A DNA stretch of 64,000 nt. Source: UMGS1002 sp050309735. Lineage in GTDB: Bacteria > Bacillota > Clostridia > Oscillospirales > CAG-272. Each line of letters opens with the position of its first letter. The stretch's first letter is position 1. The notes beneath the pieces were generated by a model. The model made no database searches. It had not been told where the DNA came from and saw only the letters and a list, made by a program, of their open reading frames with translations. Where the stretch lies: NCBI GenBank assembly GCA_050309735.1, contig JBNRMS010000035.1:1-64000 (forward strand), read 5' to 3'. This document shows, piece after piece, positions 26,521-35,928 of the stretch. A program made the position numbers and the translations under genes.

Positions 26521-27507
26521 TCACGACAGTGTGGCGGCCATAACGGCCTTTATTGTGTGCATACGGTTCTCAGCCTGATCGAAAACAACCGAGTTTGAGC
26601 TCTCGAATACCTCGTCGGTAACCTCAAGCCCGTCAAGTTTGTATTTTTCGCCGACAGTGCGGCCGATACCGGTTTTCATATCGTGGAAGGCCGGCAGACA
26701 GTGCATAAAAATTGCACGATTTCCGGCAATACCCATAAGTTTTTTGTTGACCTGATAGGGTAGCAGTGCTGAGATACGCTCATCCCAAACCTCTTCGGGC
26801 TCGCCCATTGATACCCAAACGTCGGTATATATAACATCAGCCCCTCTTGCAGCCTCGGCCGGGTCGGATAAAAATCTTAGTTTCGCGCCCGACGCACTCG
26901 CCTCAGACTTGCATACAGCTATTAAATCGTCGGACGGAAAATATCCGGTGGGAGCGCACGCTGTAAAATTAAGCCCCATTTTAGCGCAGCCGACCATGAG
27001 CGAGTTGCCCATGTTATACCTTGCGTCACCAATATAAACGAAATTTATACCCCGAAGACGCCCGAATTTCTCGCGGATGGTCATAAGGTCTGCCAGCACC
27101 TGTGTGGGGTGAAATTCGTTTGTCAGACCGTTCCAAATCGGAACGCCCGCATATCTTGCCAGCTCCTCTACTATCTCCTGCCCAAATCCGCGGTATTCAA
27201 TCCCGTCATACATCCGGCCGAGAACCCGCGCCGTGTCGGAGATGCTCTCTTTCTTGCCAATTTGAGAGGAGGCGGGATCAAGATAGGTAACTCCCATCCC
27301 CAGGTCATGCGCGGCAACCTCAAAGGCGCAGCGTGTACGCGTGCTTGTTTTTTCGAATATAAGCGCTATAATTTTGCCCTCGCAGAGTCGGTGGGCGATT
27401 CCCGCCTTCTTCTTTGCCTTAAGCTCGTCGGCAAGGTCGACAAGGCGGCTGATCTCCTCGGAGGTAAAATCAAGCAATTTAAGAAAGCTTCTTCCTTTTA
27501 GATTCAT
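26521..27507 (-). CDS. argF: ornithine carbamoyltransferase
   Basis: 328-residue enzyme condensing carbamoyl phosphate with ornithine to give citrulline. The carbamoyl-phosphate loop is KTSTRTRCAF (about residue 55), and the ornithine-binding HCLPAFHD is at about 270. SD GGAGG directly precedes ATG 27507; the longer in-frame start at 27534 would overlap argD and lacks an SD. It lies between argD and carA, so the enzymes making and using carbamoyl phosphate are adjacent. Confidence 0.96.
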   Translation of the reverse strand: MNLKGRSFLKLLDFTSEEISRLVDLADELKAKKKAGIAHRLCEGKIIALIFEKTSTRTRCAFEVAAHDLGMGVTYLDPASSQIGKKESISDTARVLGRMYDGIEYRGFGQEIVEELARYAGVPIWNGLTNEFHPTQVLADLMTIREKFGRLRGINFVYIGDARYNMGNSLMVGCAKMGLNFTACAPTGYFPSDDLIAVCKSEASASGAKLRFLSDPAEAARGADVIYTDVWVSMGEPEEVWDERISALLPYQVNKKLMGIAGNRAIFMHCLPAFHDMKTGIGRTVGEKYKLDGLEVTDEVFESSNSVVFDQAENRMHTIKAVMAATLS

Positions 27508-27521
27508 TCCTACCTCCATAA

Positions 27522-28685
27522 TTATTCGGCGCAAGCCGCCCTGATAATCCCGACTGCTCTCTTTAGCACCCCATCGGGTATATTAAGCGCAGGCAGAAGC
27601 CTGAGCTTGTGTTTTGCCTTGATTAGGATAACACCCGCCTCGCGGCATTTGGCGATAACCTCGGATGCATTCTTCACAGTTTCAATGCCAAGCATCAGCC
27701 CCATCCCGGTGACGCTTACAATTCCCGGAGAACCCGAGAGTTCCCTTATTATATAATCCGACTTTTTTGTCACTTTGTCAAGTAGTTTTTCATCAATTCT
27801 TGATAAAATATTTAAAGCGCCGGCCGAAACAACCGGATTTCCCCCGAAAGTTGAGCCGTGAGAGCCGGGTGTGAGTACATTTTTCGTCTTTTTGCCGAGA
27901 AGAGTTGCGCCTATCGGCAACCCGCCACCAAGCCCCTTTGCGGTGGTGACTATATCGGGAAGAATATCATAGTGCATATAGGCAAAATACTTTCCTGTCC
28001 GTCCGTTTCCGGTCTGAACTTCATCGGCGACAAGCAGGACATCATGCTGATCGGCAAGCCTTTTTAGCTCTTGCACAAAATCATATTCAAGAGGCAAAAC
28101 TCCACCCTCGCCCTGAATCAGCTCAAACATCACCGCCGCAACCCTACCGGTCTTTATCATTTTTTCGATCGATTCTATGTCACCCGGCTCGGCATAGTAA
28201 AAACCGTCTGTGAGCGGAAGAAAATCCTTGTGAAAGTCACTCTGCCCGGTTGCGGCCAGTGTTGTTATTGTCCGGCCGTGAAAGCTGTTCTTGAGGGTGA
28301 TAATTTTGTATCGGTCTTTGCCGTATTTGTCGGCTGCGTATTTGCGCGCTGTTTTAATGGCGCATTCGTTTGCCTCGGCGCCCGAGTTTGAGAAGAAAAC
28401 CTTACTCAGCAGGCTGACCTCACACAAGCGCTCGGCAAGGAGTACACATGGGTCACTATAAAATAAATTCGACGTATGTTGACATATATTTAATTGTTTT
28501 GTGACGGCCTCGATCCATTCATCATCACACTCGCCAAAGGTGTTAACCGCGATACCGCTGCCAAGGTCTATATATTCCTTGCCGTTCTCATCGTAAACAA
28601 GCGATCCCTTCCCGCGTACGATATTGAGCGGAAAGCGGACGTATGTAGCGGCGATAAACTCGGCGTCCTTCTGGTATATATTCAT
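27522..28685 (-). CDS. argD: acetylornithine aminotransferase
   Basis: 387-residue class III PLP aminotransferase converting N-acetylglutamate semialdehyde to N-acetylornithine. The PLP lysine is in VTTAKGLGGGLPIG (about residue 240), and the aldimine-supporting Asp lies in LVADEVQTGNGRTG. SGAEANECAIKTARKYA is the cofactor phosphate loop. The start ATG 28685 follows AGGGAG. The upstream overlap with argB implies coupling. It may also serve lysine synthesis (DapC-type), since ArgD is often bifunctional. Confidence 0.94.
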   Translation of the reverse strand: MNIYQKDAEFIAATYVRFPLNIVRGKGSLVYDENGKEYIDLGSGIAVNTFGECDDEWIEAVTKQLNICQHTSNLFYSDPCVLLAERLCEVSLLSKVFFSNSGAEANECAIKTARKYAADKYGKDRYKIITLKNSFHGRTITTLAATGQSDFHKDFLPLTDGFYYAEPGDIESIEKMIKTGRVAAVMFELIQGEGGVLPLEYDFVQELKRLADQHDVLLVADEVQTGNGRTGKYFAYMHYDILPDIVTTAKGLGGGLPIGATLLGKKTKNVLTPGSHGSTFGGNPVVSAGALNILSRIDEKLLDKVTKKSDYIIRELSGSPGIVSVTGMGLMLGIETVKNASEVIAKCREAGVILIKAKHKLRLLPALNIPDGVLKRAVGIIRAACAE

Positions 28686-28699
28686 AATGTATATCTCCC

Positions 28700-29569
28700 T
28701 CAATCCTCTGTTTCAGCTATCATTGTCCCCGCTCCCTCGTCGGTCAGCATTTCAATTAAGAGCGAGTGGGGTATTCGGCCGTCAATAATAGTCACCTTGG
28801 AAACTCCCCTCATTATCGCTTCGATACAACACTCAATCTTGGGTATCATTCCGCCCGAAACACTGCCATCGGCAATCATTCTCCGAGCGTCTTCAAGATT
28901 GACGAAACGAATCAGTGAGGAAGGGTCGTTGACGTCGCGCAGCACCCCGGCGGTGTCGGTCAGAGTCATAAGGCGCTCGGCCTTCATGGCTCCCGCAATA
29001 TATGCAGCGGCTGTGTCGGCATTGATGTTGTAGACATTACCCTCCGCGTCGCAGCCAACCGTTGAGACAACCGGGATATATCCGTTACGGAGCAGGTCGG
29101 TGATAGGCTCGACATTCACATTTGTAATCTCGCCGACAAAACCGTGAATTTCGTTCTTTTTTCGCGCCTCAATCAGCCTGCCGTCAATTCCGCAGATGCC
29201 GATAGCGCGGCCGCCCTTAGTCTGTATTAAATTGACAAGGTTTTTGTTAACCTTTCCGGCAAGCACCATCTGCACTATCTCGGCAGACTCTTTATCTGTC
29301 ACCCGCAGCCCGTCAATAAAAACCGATTCCAGGCCGAATTTTTCGAGCACATCTGTAATTTCGGGGCCGCCGCCGTGTACCAGAACAACACTGACGCCGA
29401 TTAGCTGAAGCAGTATTATATCATCCATAACCTGCCGCTTTAACTCCTCGTTTATCATCGCGTTTCCGCCGTACTTGACAACGACGATTTTATTATAATA
29501 TTTTTGTATATACGGCAGCGCCTGTGTCAGTACCTCGGCGCGCTGAGCGTTCACAATATCTAATGACAT
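28700..29569 (-). CDS. argB: acetylglutamate kinase
   Basis: 289-residue amino-acid-kinase-fold enzyme phosphorylating N-acetylglutamate. The ATP and substrate motifs VVKYGGNAM (about residue 34), VLVHGGGPEI and VNKNLVNLI are present. The N-terminal helix before the first strand (AEVLTQALPYIQKYYNKIVV) is the extension associated with arginine-inhibited hexameric forms, so feedback inhibition is plausible. It overlaps argD by a few bases at its end. Its leader (29570-29652) contains a GGCACAAG segment loosely similar to the structured leaders described elsewhere. Confidence 0.95.
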   Translation of the reverse strand: MSLDIVNAQRAEVLTQALPYIQKYYNKIVVVKYGGNAMINEELKRQVMDDIILLQLIGVSVVLVHGGGPEITDVLEKFGLESVFIDGLRVTDKESAEIVQMVLAGKVNKNLVNLIQTKGGRAIGICGIDGRLIEARKKNEIHGFVGEITNVNVEPITDLLRNGYIPVVSTVGCDAEGNVYNINADTAAAYIAGAMKAERLMTLTDTAGVLRDVNDPSSLIRFVNLEDARRMIADGSVSGGMIPKIECCIEAIMRGVSKVTIIDGRIPHSLLIEMLTDEGAGTMIAETED

Positions 29570-29652
29570 ATAATCTTCCTCATTTTATAACAATATTCAT
29601 CTGTCAGTCGGGACTTGTGCCGCTGCCATAGTCTTGAGCCGAAAGGTGCAAA

Positions 29653-30864
29653 CTATGTTCTGTAATCTCCGTTTATTTTAACATAGTCGTACGTGAGGTC
29701 GCAGCCCCATGCTCTCGCTCTGCAGCGCCCGCTTTTAAGTTCGATTTTAATGATAACCTCTTTCTCAAGCAAAATTTCCTTGGCCGTTTGCTCAGAGAAA
29801 GCTATCACCATGCCGTCCTTACACACCATAATCTCACCCGCCCCCGAGGCAAACGAAACATCGATTCGACCGACGTCAATTTCAGCCCCGCTATATCCGA
29901 TGGCGCAGAGTACGCGTCCGCAGTTTGCGTCTGCCCCGAACATCATCGATTTAACCAGTGATGAACTTATGACACTTTTTGCAACAGTCTTTGCGGTTTT
30001 CTCATCGGGTGCGCCCTCAACCTTGCATTCGAGCAGCTTTGTTGCTCCCTCGCCGTCTGCCGCTATCATGCGGCAGAGGTAGAGGGTGACGGTGTTGAGC
30101 GCCTCCACGAATGCCGAAAAGTCCTCCCCCTCGGAAGTTATTTCGCGATTTTCCGCCATGCCGTTTGCCATCACGCTCACCATGTCGTTAGTTGAAGTGT
30201 CGCCGTCGACGCTTATCATGTTAAAGGTGTTTTTCACGTCTTCGGAGAGTGCCTTTTGCAGCATTTTTTGTGATATTGCGGCGTCTGTTGTGATAAAGGC
30301 AAGCATTGTGGCCATATTCGGATTTATCATACCCGAACCTTTGGCAATGCCGCCGATTTTACACTCAACCCCGCCAATCATAAAGCTGACAGCGATCTCT
30401 TTTTGTGAAATGTCGGTGGTCATTATCCCCTCGGCCGCCTCGCGGCTGTTTTGACCGAGCGATTTTACAAGTTCGGGGATTCCTTTTTTTATCGGCGTAA
30501 TGTCAAGTTTTTGCCCGATTACCCCGGTCGACGCTATGACTACATCCTTCGGGGAGATTCCAAGTTCGCGCCCTATAAGCTCGCAGGTCAGTTCGGCGAT
30601 TTCAACGCCGTTTGGATTACAGGTGTTGGCATTGCCGCTGTTGCAGATTATGGCCTGAGCGTATCCGTCGGCGATATTATTTTTTGTGACCAAAAGCGGC
30701 GCGCCCTTAACAAGATTTGTGGTATAAACCGCCGCTGTTATCGCTCTTCTTTCACTGAAAATCAGGGAAAGATCGCGTTTGCTGCGGTTTTTACGTACGC
30801 CGCAGTGAATTCCGCTCGCGGTGAATCCTTTGGCGGCACAGACGCCGCCTTCTATAATTTTCAT
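29653..30864 (-). CDS. argJ: bifunctional glutamate N-acetyltransferase/ornithine acetyltransferase
   Basis: 403-residue precursor that self-cleaves into alpha and beta chains and recycles the acetyl group from N-acetylornithine to glutamate. The cleavage site is visible in KGSGMINPNMATMLAFITTD (Thr of MATM becomes the nucleophile of the beta chain). A start at ATG 30864 gives MKIIEGGV, the usual N-terminus; the in-frame ATG 30876 belongs to the recurrent AGAAAGGCATGGTTAT module. No argA or argE is seen, which suits a cyclic ArgJ pathway. Confidence 0.95.
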   Translation of the reverse strand: MKIIEGGVCAAKGFTASGIHCGVRKNRSKRDLSLIFSERRAITAAVYTTNLVKGAPLLVTKNNIADGYAQAIICNSGNANTCNPNGVEIAELTCELIGRELGISPKDVVIASTGVIGQKLDITPIKKGIPELVKSLGQNSREAAEGIMTTDISQKEIAVSFMIGGVECKIGGIAKGSGMINPNMATMLAFITTDAAISQKMLQKALSEDVKNTFNMISVDGDTSTNDMVSVMANGMAENREITSEGEDFSAFVEALNTVTLYLCRMIAADGEGATKLLECKVEGAPDEKTAKTVAKSVISSSLVKSMMFGADANCGRVLCAIGYSGAEIDVGRIDVSFASGAGEIMVCKDGMVIAFSEQTAKEILLEKEVIIKIELKSGRCRARAWGCDLTYDYVKINGDYRT

Positions 30865-30991
30865 TCTAATAACCATGCCTTTCTGTTAGCCGAGGTTTGT
30901 GCCGGCTCGGAGCCTGTCAATTTGTTGCCATTCATAAGAGGAAGGAGGCACAAAATTCACCGTTTGAGCGAAGCTTGCTTCACTCAAGCGG
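30865..30991 (-). repeat. structured leader with SD module, copy b (argJ)
   Basis: On the minus strand: a 15-bp hairpin with AA loop (30960-30991), then TTTGTGCC (30947-30954) pairing with GGCACAAA (30896-30903) around a GGCT-CCG-AGCC hairpin, then CCTC...AACAGAAAGGCATGGTTAT before the argJ start. Confidence 0.6.
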
Positions 30992-31030
30992 TTGCAATCT
31001 GTTCCAAAAAGATAATAGCGCAAACAAAAG

Positions 31031-31960
31031 TTAAAGCGTCAATCCTTTTTTGGCCGGAATGCCGAGGGCTATATTCATACACTCAACAGCCGCGCCCGAC
31101 GCCCCCTTGCCGAGGTTGTCGAACTGCGCGTACAGGGTTATGCGCTCGTCGTTGCCCGCGACTGTTATCTTCATTTGGTCAAGTCCTGTGAGTGCGCCGC
31201 TCGATATGAAGCCCCTGCTGTCAATAGAATCACAATATCGAACAAGACCATTCCTGTATTTGTTTTTGTATATATTAGTGATGTCTCCTGCATTCGCTCC
31301 GCTCAGCATCCGGGCAAAAAGCGGGATTGTTATGAGCATTCCGCTGAAATAATCGGCAACGACAGGAGTGAAGTGCGGCTCGTATACAAGCCGACTTATT
31401 GCTCGCATTTCCTTTAAGTGCTTGTGCCGCTGCTCGGTTGCGTAAATTCGAGGTGAGGAATATTCATCTGTTCTGTCGCCATTCTCATATTCGGCGATCA
31501 TCTTCTTGCCGCCGCCCGAATACCCGGTCAGAGAGAAGCAGGTTAACTCTGTTTTTGCCGGCAGTATCCCAGCCTCGGTCAGCGGATATATGAGGGCGAT
31601 AAAGCCGCTCGCGTGGCACCCCGGCACTGTTATACGTTTTGAATTTTTTATCGCGTTGTGGTGGGCCTCGGACAACTCCGGAAAGCCATATGACCAGCCC
31701 GGGGCTGTTCGGTGTGCTGTTGAGGTGTCGATAATTATTGTGTCCGGGTTCTCAACCATTCGAACCGCCTCGATTGCCGCCTCGTCGGGCAGGCAGAGGA
31801 AGGCAACGTCGGCCATATCAAGACATTTTTTTATCTCATCGGGATCTTTTCTAAGCTCGGGAGAAATTGAAATCAGCTTTATATCATCTCTTGCCTCGAG
31901 CCGCTTATAAATTTTAAGGCCCGTGGTGCCGGCCTCGCCGTTAATAAAAACGCTTTTCAT
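31031..31960 (-). CDS. argC: N-acetyl-gamma-glutamyl-phosphate reductase (short type)
   Basis: 309-residue NADP-dependent reductase. It is of the shorter ArgC type (about 310 residues rather than 340-350). The nucleotide-binding start is FINGEAGTTGLKIYKRL, the catalytic Cys is in TVPGCHASG (about residue 115), and the C-terminal dimerisation part ends NLGKGASGAAVECMNIALG. It lies between argH and argJ. The N-terminal EAGTTG in place of GATGYVG is a mark of this subgroup. Confidence 0.93.
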   Translation of the reverse strand: MKSVFINGEAGTTGLKIYKRLEARDDIKLISISPELRKDPDEIKKCLDMADVAFLCLPDEAAIEAVRMVENPDTIIIDTSTAHRTAPGWSYGFPELSEAHHNAIKNSKRITVPGCHASGFIALIYPLTEAGILPAKTELTCFSLTGYSGGGKKMIAEYENGDRTDEYSSPRIYATEQRHKHLKEMRAISRLVYEPHFTPVVADYFSGMLITIPLFARMLSGANAGDITNIYKNKYRNGLVRYCDSIDSRGFISSGALTGLDQMKITVAGNDERITLYAQFDNLGKGASGAAVECMNIALGIPAKKGLTL

Positions 31961-32010
31961 ATAAATATAAATCTCCTAAACAAGTGGCGACAATCTCCTC
32001 TCGCCGCGCC

Positions 32011-33399
32011 TTATCTGTCTGCCGCGAGATACTCCTCGAACCACTTTATTTGAGCGGCTACCGAGGCAGGACAAGTTCCGCCGGCCGAAATGCGCTTAGC
32101 AACGCAATTCGCAAGGTCAATTTCGCGATAGAGATCGTCCTCAAAGAGTGGGTCATGTGATTTGTATTCTTCAAGAGTCAGTTCTTCAAGGACACGGCCG
32201 CATTTAATCGAATATGCCACAATTTGCCCAACCGTCTTGTATGCCGCCCTGAAGGGCACGCCTTTTTTTGTAAGGTAGTCGGCAAGGTCTGTCGCATTGA
32301 TAAATCCGCGCTGTGCCGCCGCGTACATATTCTCCCCGTTGACCTTCATTGTCTTGAGCATCGGCGCGAAAACCTCAAGGCAGATTTTAACCGTATCAAC
32401 AGCGTCGAATATCGCTTCCTTGTCCTCCTGCATATCCTTGTTATATGCCAGAGGAAGCCCTTTTAGAGTGGTAAGAAGCGAGATAAGCCCCCCGTAAACT
32501 CGGCCCGTCTTGCCGCGTACGAGTTCGGCCATGTCGGGATTCTTTTTTTGAGGCATTATGCTCGAACCCGTGGTATAGGAATCGTCAAGCTCTATAAACC
32601 GAAACTCCCACGACGACCAGAGCACGATTTCCTCAGAGAAGCGCGAGAGGTGCATCATCAGGATTGAGAAGCAGGAGAGAAGCTCAAGGCAGAAATCTCG
32701 GTCGGACACTCCGTCAATACTGTTTCGGACTATCCCGTCAAATCCGAGAGCAGACGCCGTCATCTCTCTATCTGTATCATAGGTTGTTCCCGCAAGCGCG
32801 CATGAGCCGAGCGGAGACAAATTCATGCGTTTCACAGCGTCACAAATACGTCCAATATCCCGCTCAAACATACTCGCATATGCTAAAATGTGATGTGAAA
32901 ATGCAACAGGCTGCGCGCGCTGCAAGTGTGTGTAGCCGGGCATGATTACATTCTTATTGGCATTTGCCTGCTCAACAATCGCCCCTATCATCTCCCTAAT
33001 CAGGTCGATTATCTCATCGGCTTCGTCGCGCAGATAGAGCCTTGTGTCGAGCGCCACCTGGTCGTTTCTGCTTCGCGCCGTGTGCAGCTTTTTGCCGGCC
33101 TCGCCCACCCTTGCGGTTAGCTCGGATTCGACAAACATATGTATATCCTCGGCACCTGGGTCGAATTCAAGCTCTCCCGCTTCAATGTCGGCAAGAATTC
33201 CCTCAAGGCCTTTTATTATTATATCTGCCTCGCCCTCGGTGATTATTTTACAAGCGGCCAGCATTTCAGCGTGCGCTATCGAGCCTTTAATGTCCTGACG
33301 GTACATTTTTGAATCAAAGCTTATCGAGGAATTGAAGTGGTCTGCTTTTTTATCGAGCGCACCCGAGGCGCGCCCCGCCCACATCTTATTGCCGCTCAT
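32011..33399 (-). CDS. argH: argininosuccinate lyase
   Basis: 462-residue fumarase-superfamily enzyme that splits argininosuccinate into arginine and fumarate. The signature GSSIMPQKKNPD (about residues 278-289) with its flexible catalytic Ser is intact, as are HTARSRNDQVA and GYTHLQRAQPV. The start overlaps the argG stop by 4 nt, so the last two pathway enzymes are coupled. Length and motifs are standard. Confidence 0.97.
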   Translation of the reverse strand: MSGNKMWAGRASGALDKKADHFNSSISFDSKMYRQDIKGSIAHAEMLAACKIITEGEADIIIKGLEGILADIEAGELEFDPGAEDIHMFVESELTARVGEAGKKLHTARSRNDQVALDTRLYLRDEADEIIDLIREMIGAIVEQANANKNVIMPGYTHLQRAQPVAFSHHILAYASMFERDIGRICDAVKRMNLSPLGSCALAGTTYDTDREMTASALGFDGIVRNSIDGVSDRDFCLELLSCFSILMMHLSRFSEEIVLWSSWEFRFIELDDSYTTGSSIMPQKKNPDMAELVRGKTGRVYGGLISLLTTLKGLPLAYNKDMQEDKEAIFDAVDTVKICLEVFAPMLKTMKVNGENMYAAAQRGFINATDLADYLTKKGVPFRAAYKTVGQIVAYSIKCGRVLEELTLEEYKSHDPLFEDDLYREIDLANCVAKRISAGGTCPASVAAQIKWFEEYLAADR

Positions 33400-34622
33400 A
33401 AGCCGTTATTCGCTTTCATCTTAGCGTAAACCTTGATCGGCAGGCCGTAGAGATTAATAAATCCGGTAGCCTCACTCTGGTCGTAGACATTGTCCTCTTC
33501 GAAGGTGGCGATGTCGGCGTCGTAAAGCGAGTAGGGCGAGGATACGCCGGCATTAATAAGGTTGCCCTTATAGAGCTTGAGAGTGACGTCTCCGGTTACA
33601 TATTTCTGTGTGGTTTTCACAAAGGCGAGCAGTGCCTCGGTCAGCGGTGTAAACCAGAGCGCAGAGTAAACCTGTTCGGCAAGGCGGAGAGCGACAAGCG
33701 ATTTATAGTGCGAGGTGTCTCGGTCAAGGCATAGGCTCTCAAGAACCTTGTGCGCGTGATAGAGTATCGCTCCGCCCGGTGTTTCATAGACGCCGCGACA
33801 TTTTATGCCGACCAGTCGGTTCTCGACAATGTCAAGGAGTCCTATCCCGTTCTCTCCGCCGAGTTTATTAAGTGTTTTGACAAGCTCAACCGAGTCCATC
33901 TTTTTGCCGTTGACCGCCGTCGGAATGCCTGATTCAAAATGCACCGTCACATATGTAGGCTCATCGGGCGCCATTTCGGGCGAAACGCCCATTTCAAGGA
34001 AGCCCTTTTTATTGTATAGAGGCTCGTTTTTCGGATCTTCAAGATCCATTCCCTCATGCGAAAGGTGCCAGATATTCTTGTCCTTTGAGTAGTTGGTTTC
34101 GCGGCTGATTTTGAGAGGTATATTGTGCGCCTCGGCATATTCAATCTCTTCCTCGCGCGATTTTATGCTCCATTCACGCCAGGGGGCTATGATATGCATA
34201 TCGGGCGCGAAGGCCTTTATGGCCAGCTCAAAGCGCACCTGATCATTTCCTTTGCCGGTGCATCCGTGGCAGATGGCATCTGCTTGCTCGGCAAGCGCAA
34301 TCTCGGCTATCCGCTTTGCTATTGGAGGACGTGCGGCAGCCGTTCCAAGCATATAATCCTCATAAAGGGCGCCTGCCTGAACCAGCGGAAAAATATATTC
34401 CTCGAGAAATTCCTTTGTAAGATCTTCTACATAGAGCTTCGATGCTCCTGTCTTGAGGGCTTTCTCCTCAAGTCCTTCGAGTTCGTCTGCCTGACCGACG
34501 TTACCCGAAACGGCGATAACCTCGCAGTTGTTGTAATTTTCTTTGAGCCACGGGATAATTATCGAGGTGTCAAGTCCCCCGGAATATGCAAGTACAACCT
34601 TTTTAATTTTACTTTTATCCAT
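33396..34622 (-). CDS. argG: argininosuccinate synthase
   Basis: 408-residue ATP-dependent ligase joining citrulline and aspartate. The P-loop AYSGGLDTS (about residues 12-20) and the GCTGKGNDQVRFE substrate loop (about 119-131) are present. SD GGAGG is eight bases before ATG 34622. It is first in the nine-gene arginine operon and sits directly behind the operon promoter and ArgR-like boxes, so the operon begins with the last biosynthetic steps. Confidence 0.97.
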   Translation of the reverse strand: MDKSKIKKVVLAYSGGLDTSIIIPWLKENYNNCEVIAVSGNVGQADELEGLEEKALKTGASKLYVEDLTKEFLEEYIFPLVQAGALYEDYMLGTAAARPPIAKRIAEIALAEQADAICHGCTGKGNDQVRFELAIKAFAPDMHIIAPWREWSIKSREEEIEYAEAHNIPLKISRETNYSKDKNIWHLSHEGMDLEDPKNEPLYNKKGFLEMGVSPEMAPDEPTYVTVHFESGIPTAVNGKKMDSVELVKTLNKLGGENGIGLLDIVENRLVGIKCRGVYETPGGAILYHAHKVLESLCLDRDTSHYKSLVALRLAEQVYSALWFTPLTEALLAFVKTTQKYVTGDVTLKLYKGNLINAGVSSPYSLYDADIATFEEDNVYDQSEATGFINLYGLPIKVYAKMKANNGL

Positions 34623-34651
34623 TTTATAAACCTCCGGAATGTGTCATTGTT

Positions 34652-34690
34652 AATGCATATATATTACACTATAATGCATAATATTGCAAT
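34652..34690 (-). promoter_or_regulatory. tandem ArgR-like boxes over argG promoter
   Basis: Two 18-bp sites, at 34652-34669 and 34673-34690, are spaced exactly 21 bp start to start, as in paired ARG boxes. The second, AATGCATAATATTGCAAT, is the better palindrome. Together they cover both promoter hexamers. Confidence 0.7.
34661..34689 (-). promoter_or_regulatory. argG: sigma-A promoter of arginine operon
   Basis: On the minus strand, TTGCAA (34684-34689), 17-bp spacer, TAATAT (34661-34666). Transcription would start about 30 nt before argG. Confidence 0.75.
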
Positions 34691-34788
34691 AGCTTTTTTG
34701 ATATTTATTAAAGTTTGTCAGTGTTGACCTATTTCTGTTTTTTGGCTTGCTGCCTTTTTGTGATTTTTGAGTTATGACTATGACTATA

Positions 34789-34806
34789 GATGCATAATTA
34801 TGCGAG
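34789..34806. promoter_or_regulatory. possible third ArgR-like box
   Basis: AGATGCATAATTATGCGA contains a perfect 12-bp palindrome (GCATAATTATGC) similar to the two promoter boxes. It lies about 115 bp upstream of them. Confidence 0.4.
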
Positions 34807-34835
34807 TTTTATGAGTGTTGATGAATGCCTGCTTC

Positions 34836-35768
34836 TCAGCTTGCAATTAGGTGGTCAATAATTTTTAGTGCATCGCGATATCTGTTCTCCTTATTGTCGG
34901 ACGAAAATAATCCTATTATATATTCGCGGCTACCGTCGTCAAGTGTAACAGTGCAAATAAGATTATAATTCCCCGCCCCCGCAGAGCCGGTTTTTAGACC
35001 GGTGACATATTCGCAAAAAAACTCACTCTCATCGTCAAGCATAAGATTTGTGTTTATCCAACGGTTGGTGTGGCCGCTGGCATATGTCACATTATCATAT
35101 TTCATTCCGGCATATTTCATTATTATTTCATTTTGTGAAGCAATCATCGAGATAAGAGCAATGTCTTCGGTTGTTGTGTAATGGTTGTCGTTATAATATC
35201 CATCGGGCGAGGTGAAGCGACTGCCGCAAAGCCCTATCTGCTCGGCGTATTCATTCATTCCGCGAATAAAATATTCAACCGCTTCCCTGCCGTCTATATC
35301 CTCACTCCCCGCAAGCTTTTTGCCTGCCGCTGCCGCGAGGGCATATGCCGCGTCGTTTCCCGAGGGCAGCAGCATTCCCTCGATTAACATTTCGACGCTC
35401 AGCCTATGGTGCGATTTTATATACGCTATTGATGAATCGGACGCAACAAGCGCAAGCTCGCTCCCGGGGGTTATAATTTCGTCAAGCCCGAGCAATTCAA
35501 GCGCGAAAAGGATTGTGAGCAGTTTAGTTGTGCTCGCCGGATATACAACTAGCTCCTCGCCCTTCTTGTATATAAATTCATGATTTGCAACATCATATAC
35601 AAAGGCTTGTCCCGACAAAATATCAATGTCAAGCTGCTCAGCAACGCAGGGGATATAGCCCACGTCATTCTCCGAGTGCAGAACCGCGGCCGGGCGCTCG
35701 CCGGCGCATGAGGCAAGCAGCAACAGCGCGGCAATACTTATAATAAGTAATCTTTTTTGAGCTTTCAT
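34836..35768 (-). CDS. penicillin-binding D-alanyl-D-alanine carboxypeptidase, lipoprotein
   Basis: 310-residue S11-family enzyme that trims D-Ala from peptidoglycan stem peptides. The three active-site motifs are present: SxxK as PASTTKLLT (about residue 78), SxN as LLPSGNDAA (about 137) and KTG as GLKTGSAGAGN (about 258). The N-terminus has a signal peptide ending in a lipobox, LLASC, so it would be a lipid-anchored form rather than the usual C-terminally anchored type; no C-terminal amphipathic helix is seen. It has its own promoter and stands between the aspS and argG transcription units. Confidence 0.9.
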   Translation of the reverse strand: MKAQKRLLIISIAALLLLASCAGERPAAVLHSENDVGYIPCVAEQLDIDILSGQAFVYDVANHEFIYKKGEELVVYPASTTKLLTILFALELLGLDEIITPGSELALVASDSSIAYIKSHHRLSVEMLIEGMLLPSGNDAAYALAAAAGKKLAGSEDIDGREAVEYFIRGMNEYAEQIGLCGSRFTSPDGYYNDNHYTTTEDIALISMIASQNEIIMKYAGMKYDNVTYASGHTNRWINTNLMLDDESEFFCEYVTGLKTGSAGAGNYNLICTVTLDDGSREYIIGLFSSDNKENRYRDALKIIDHLIAS

Positions 35769-35800
35769 AATTATGACTTTTCCTTATTTTACTTCATTAC

Positions 35801-35829
35801 ATCATACCATATTATAACAACTATTTCAA
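35801..35829 (-). promoter_or_regulatory. promoter of D,D-carboxypeptidase
   Basis: TTGAAA (35824-35829), 17-bp spacer, TATGAT (35801-35806), about 35 bp before the start codon. Confidence 0.65.
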
Positions 35830-35854
35830 CAGTTAAAACCTCAATATAAAATTT

Positions 35855-35880
35855 GCCCCCATCAATTTTTTGATGGGGGC
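35855..35880 (-). terminator. terminator after aspS
   Basis: An 11-bp stem GCCCCCATCAA/TTGATGGGGGC, followed on the minus strand by AAATTTTAT. It ends the gatCAB-aspS operon. Confidence 0.85.
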
Positions 35881-35928
35881 AGGATTATTAAGCCAATGTA
35901 TAACGGGTATTGAAAAGCGCTCTCTTCT

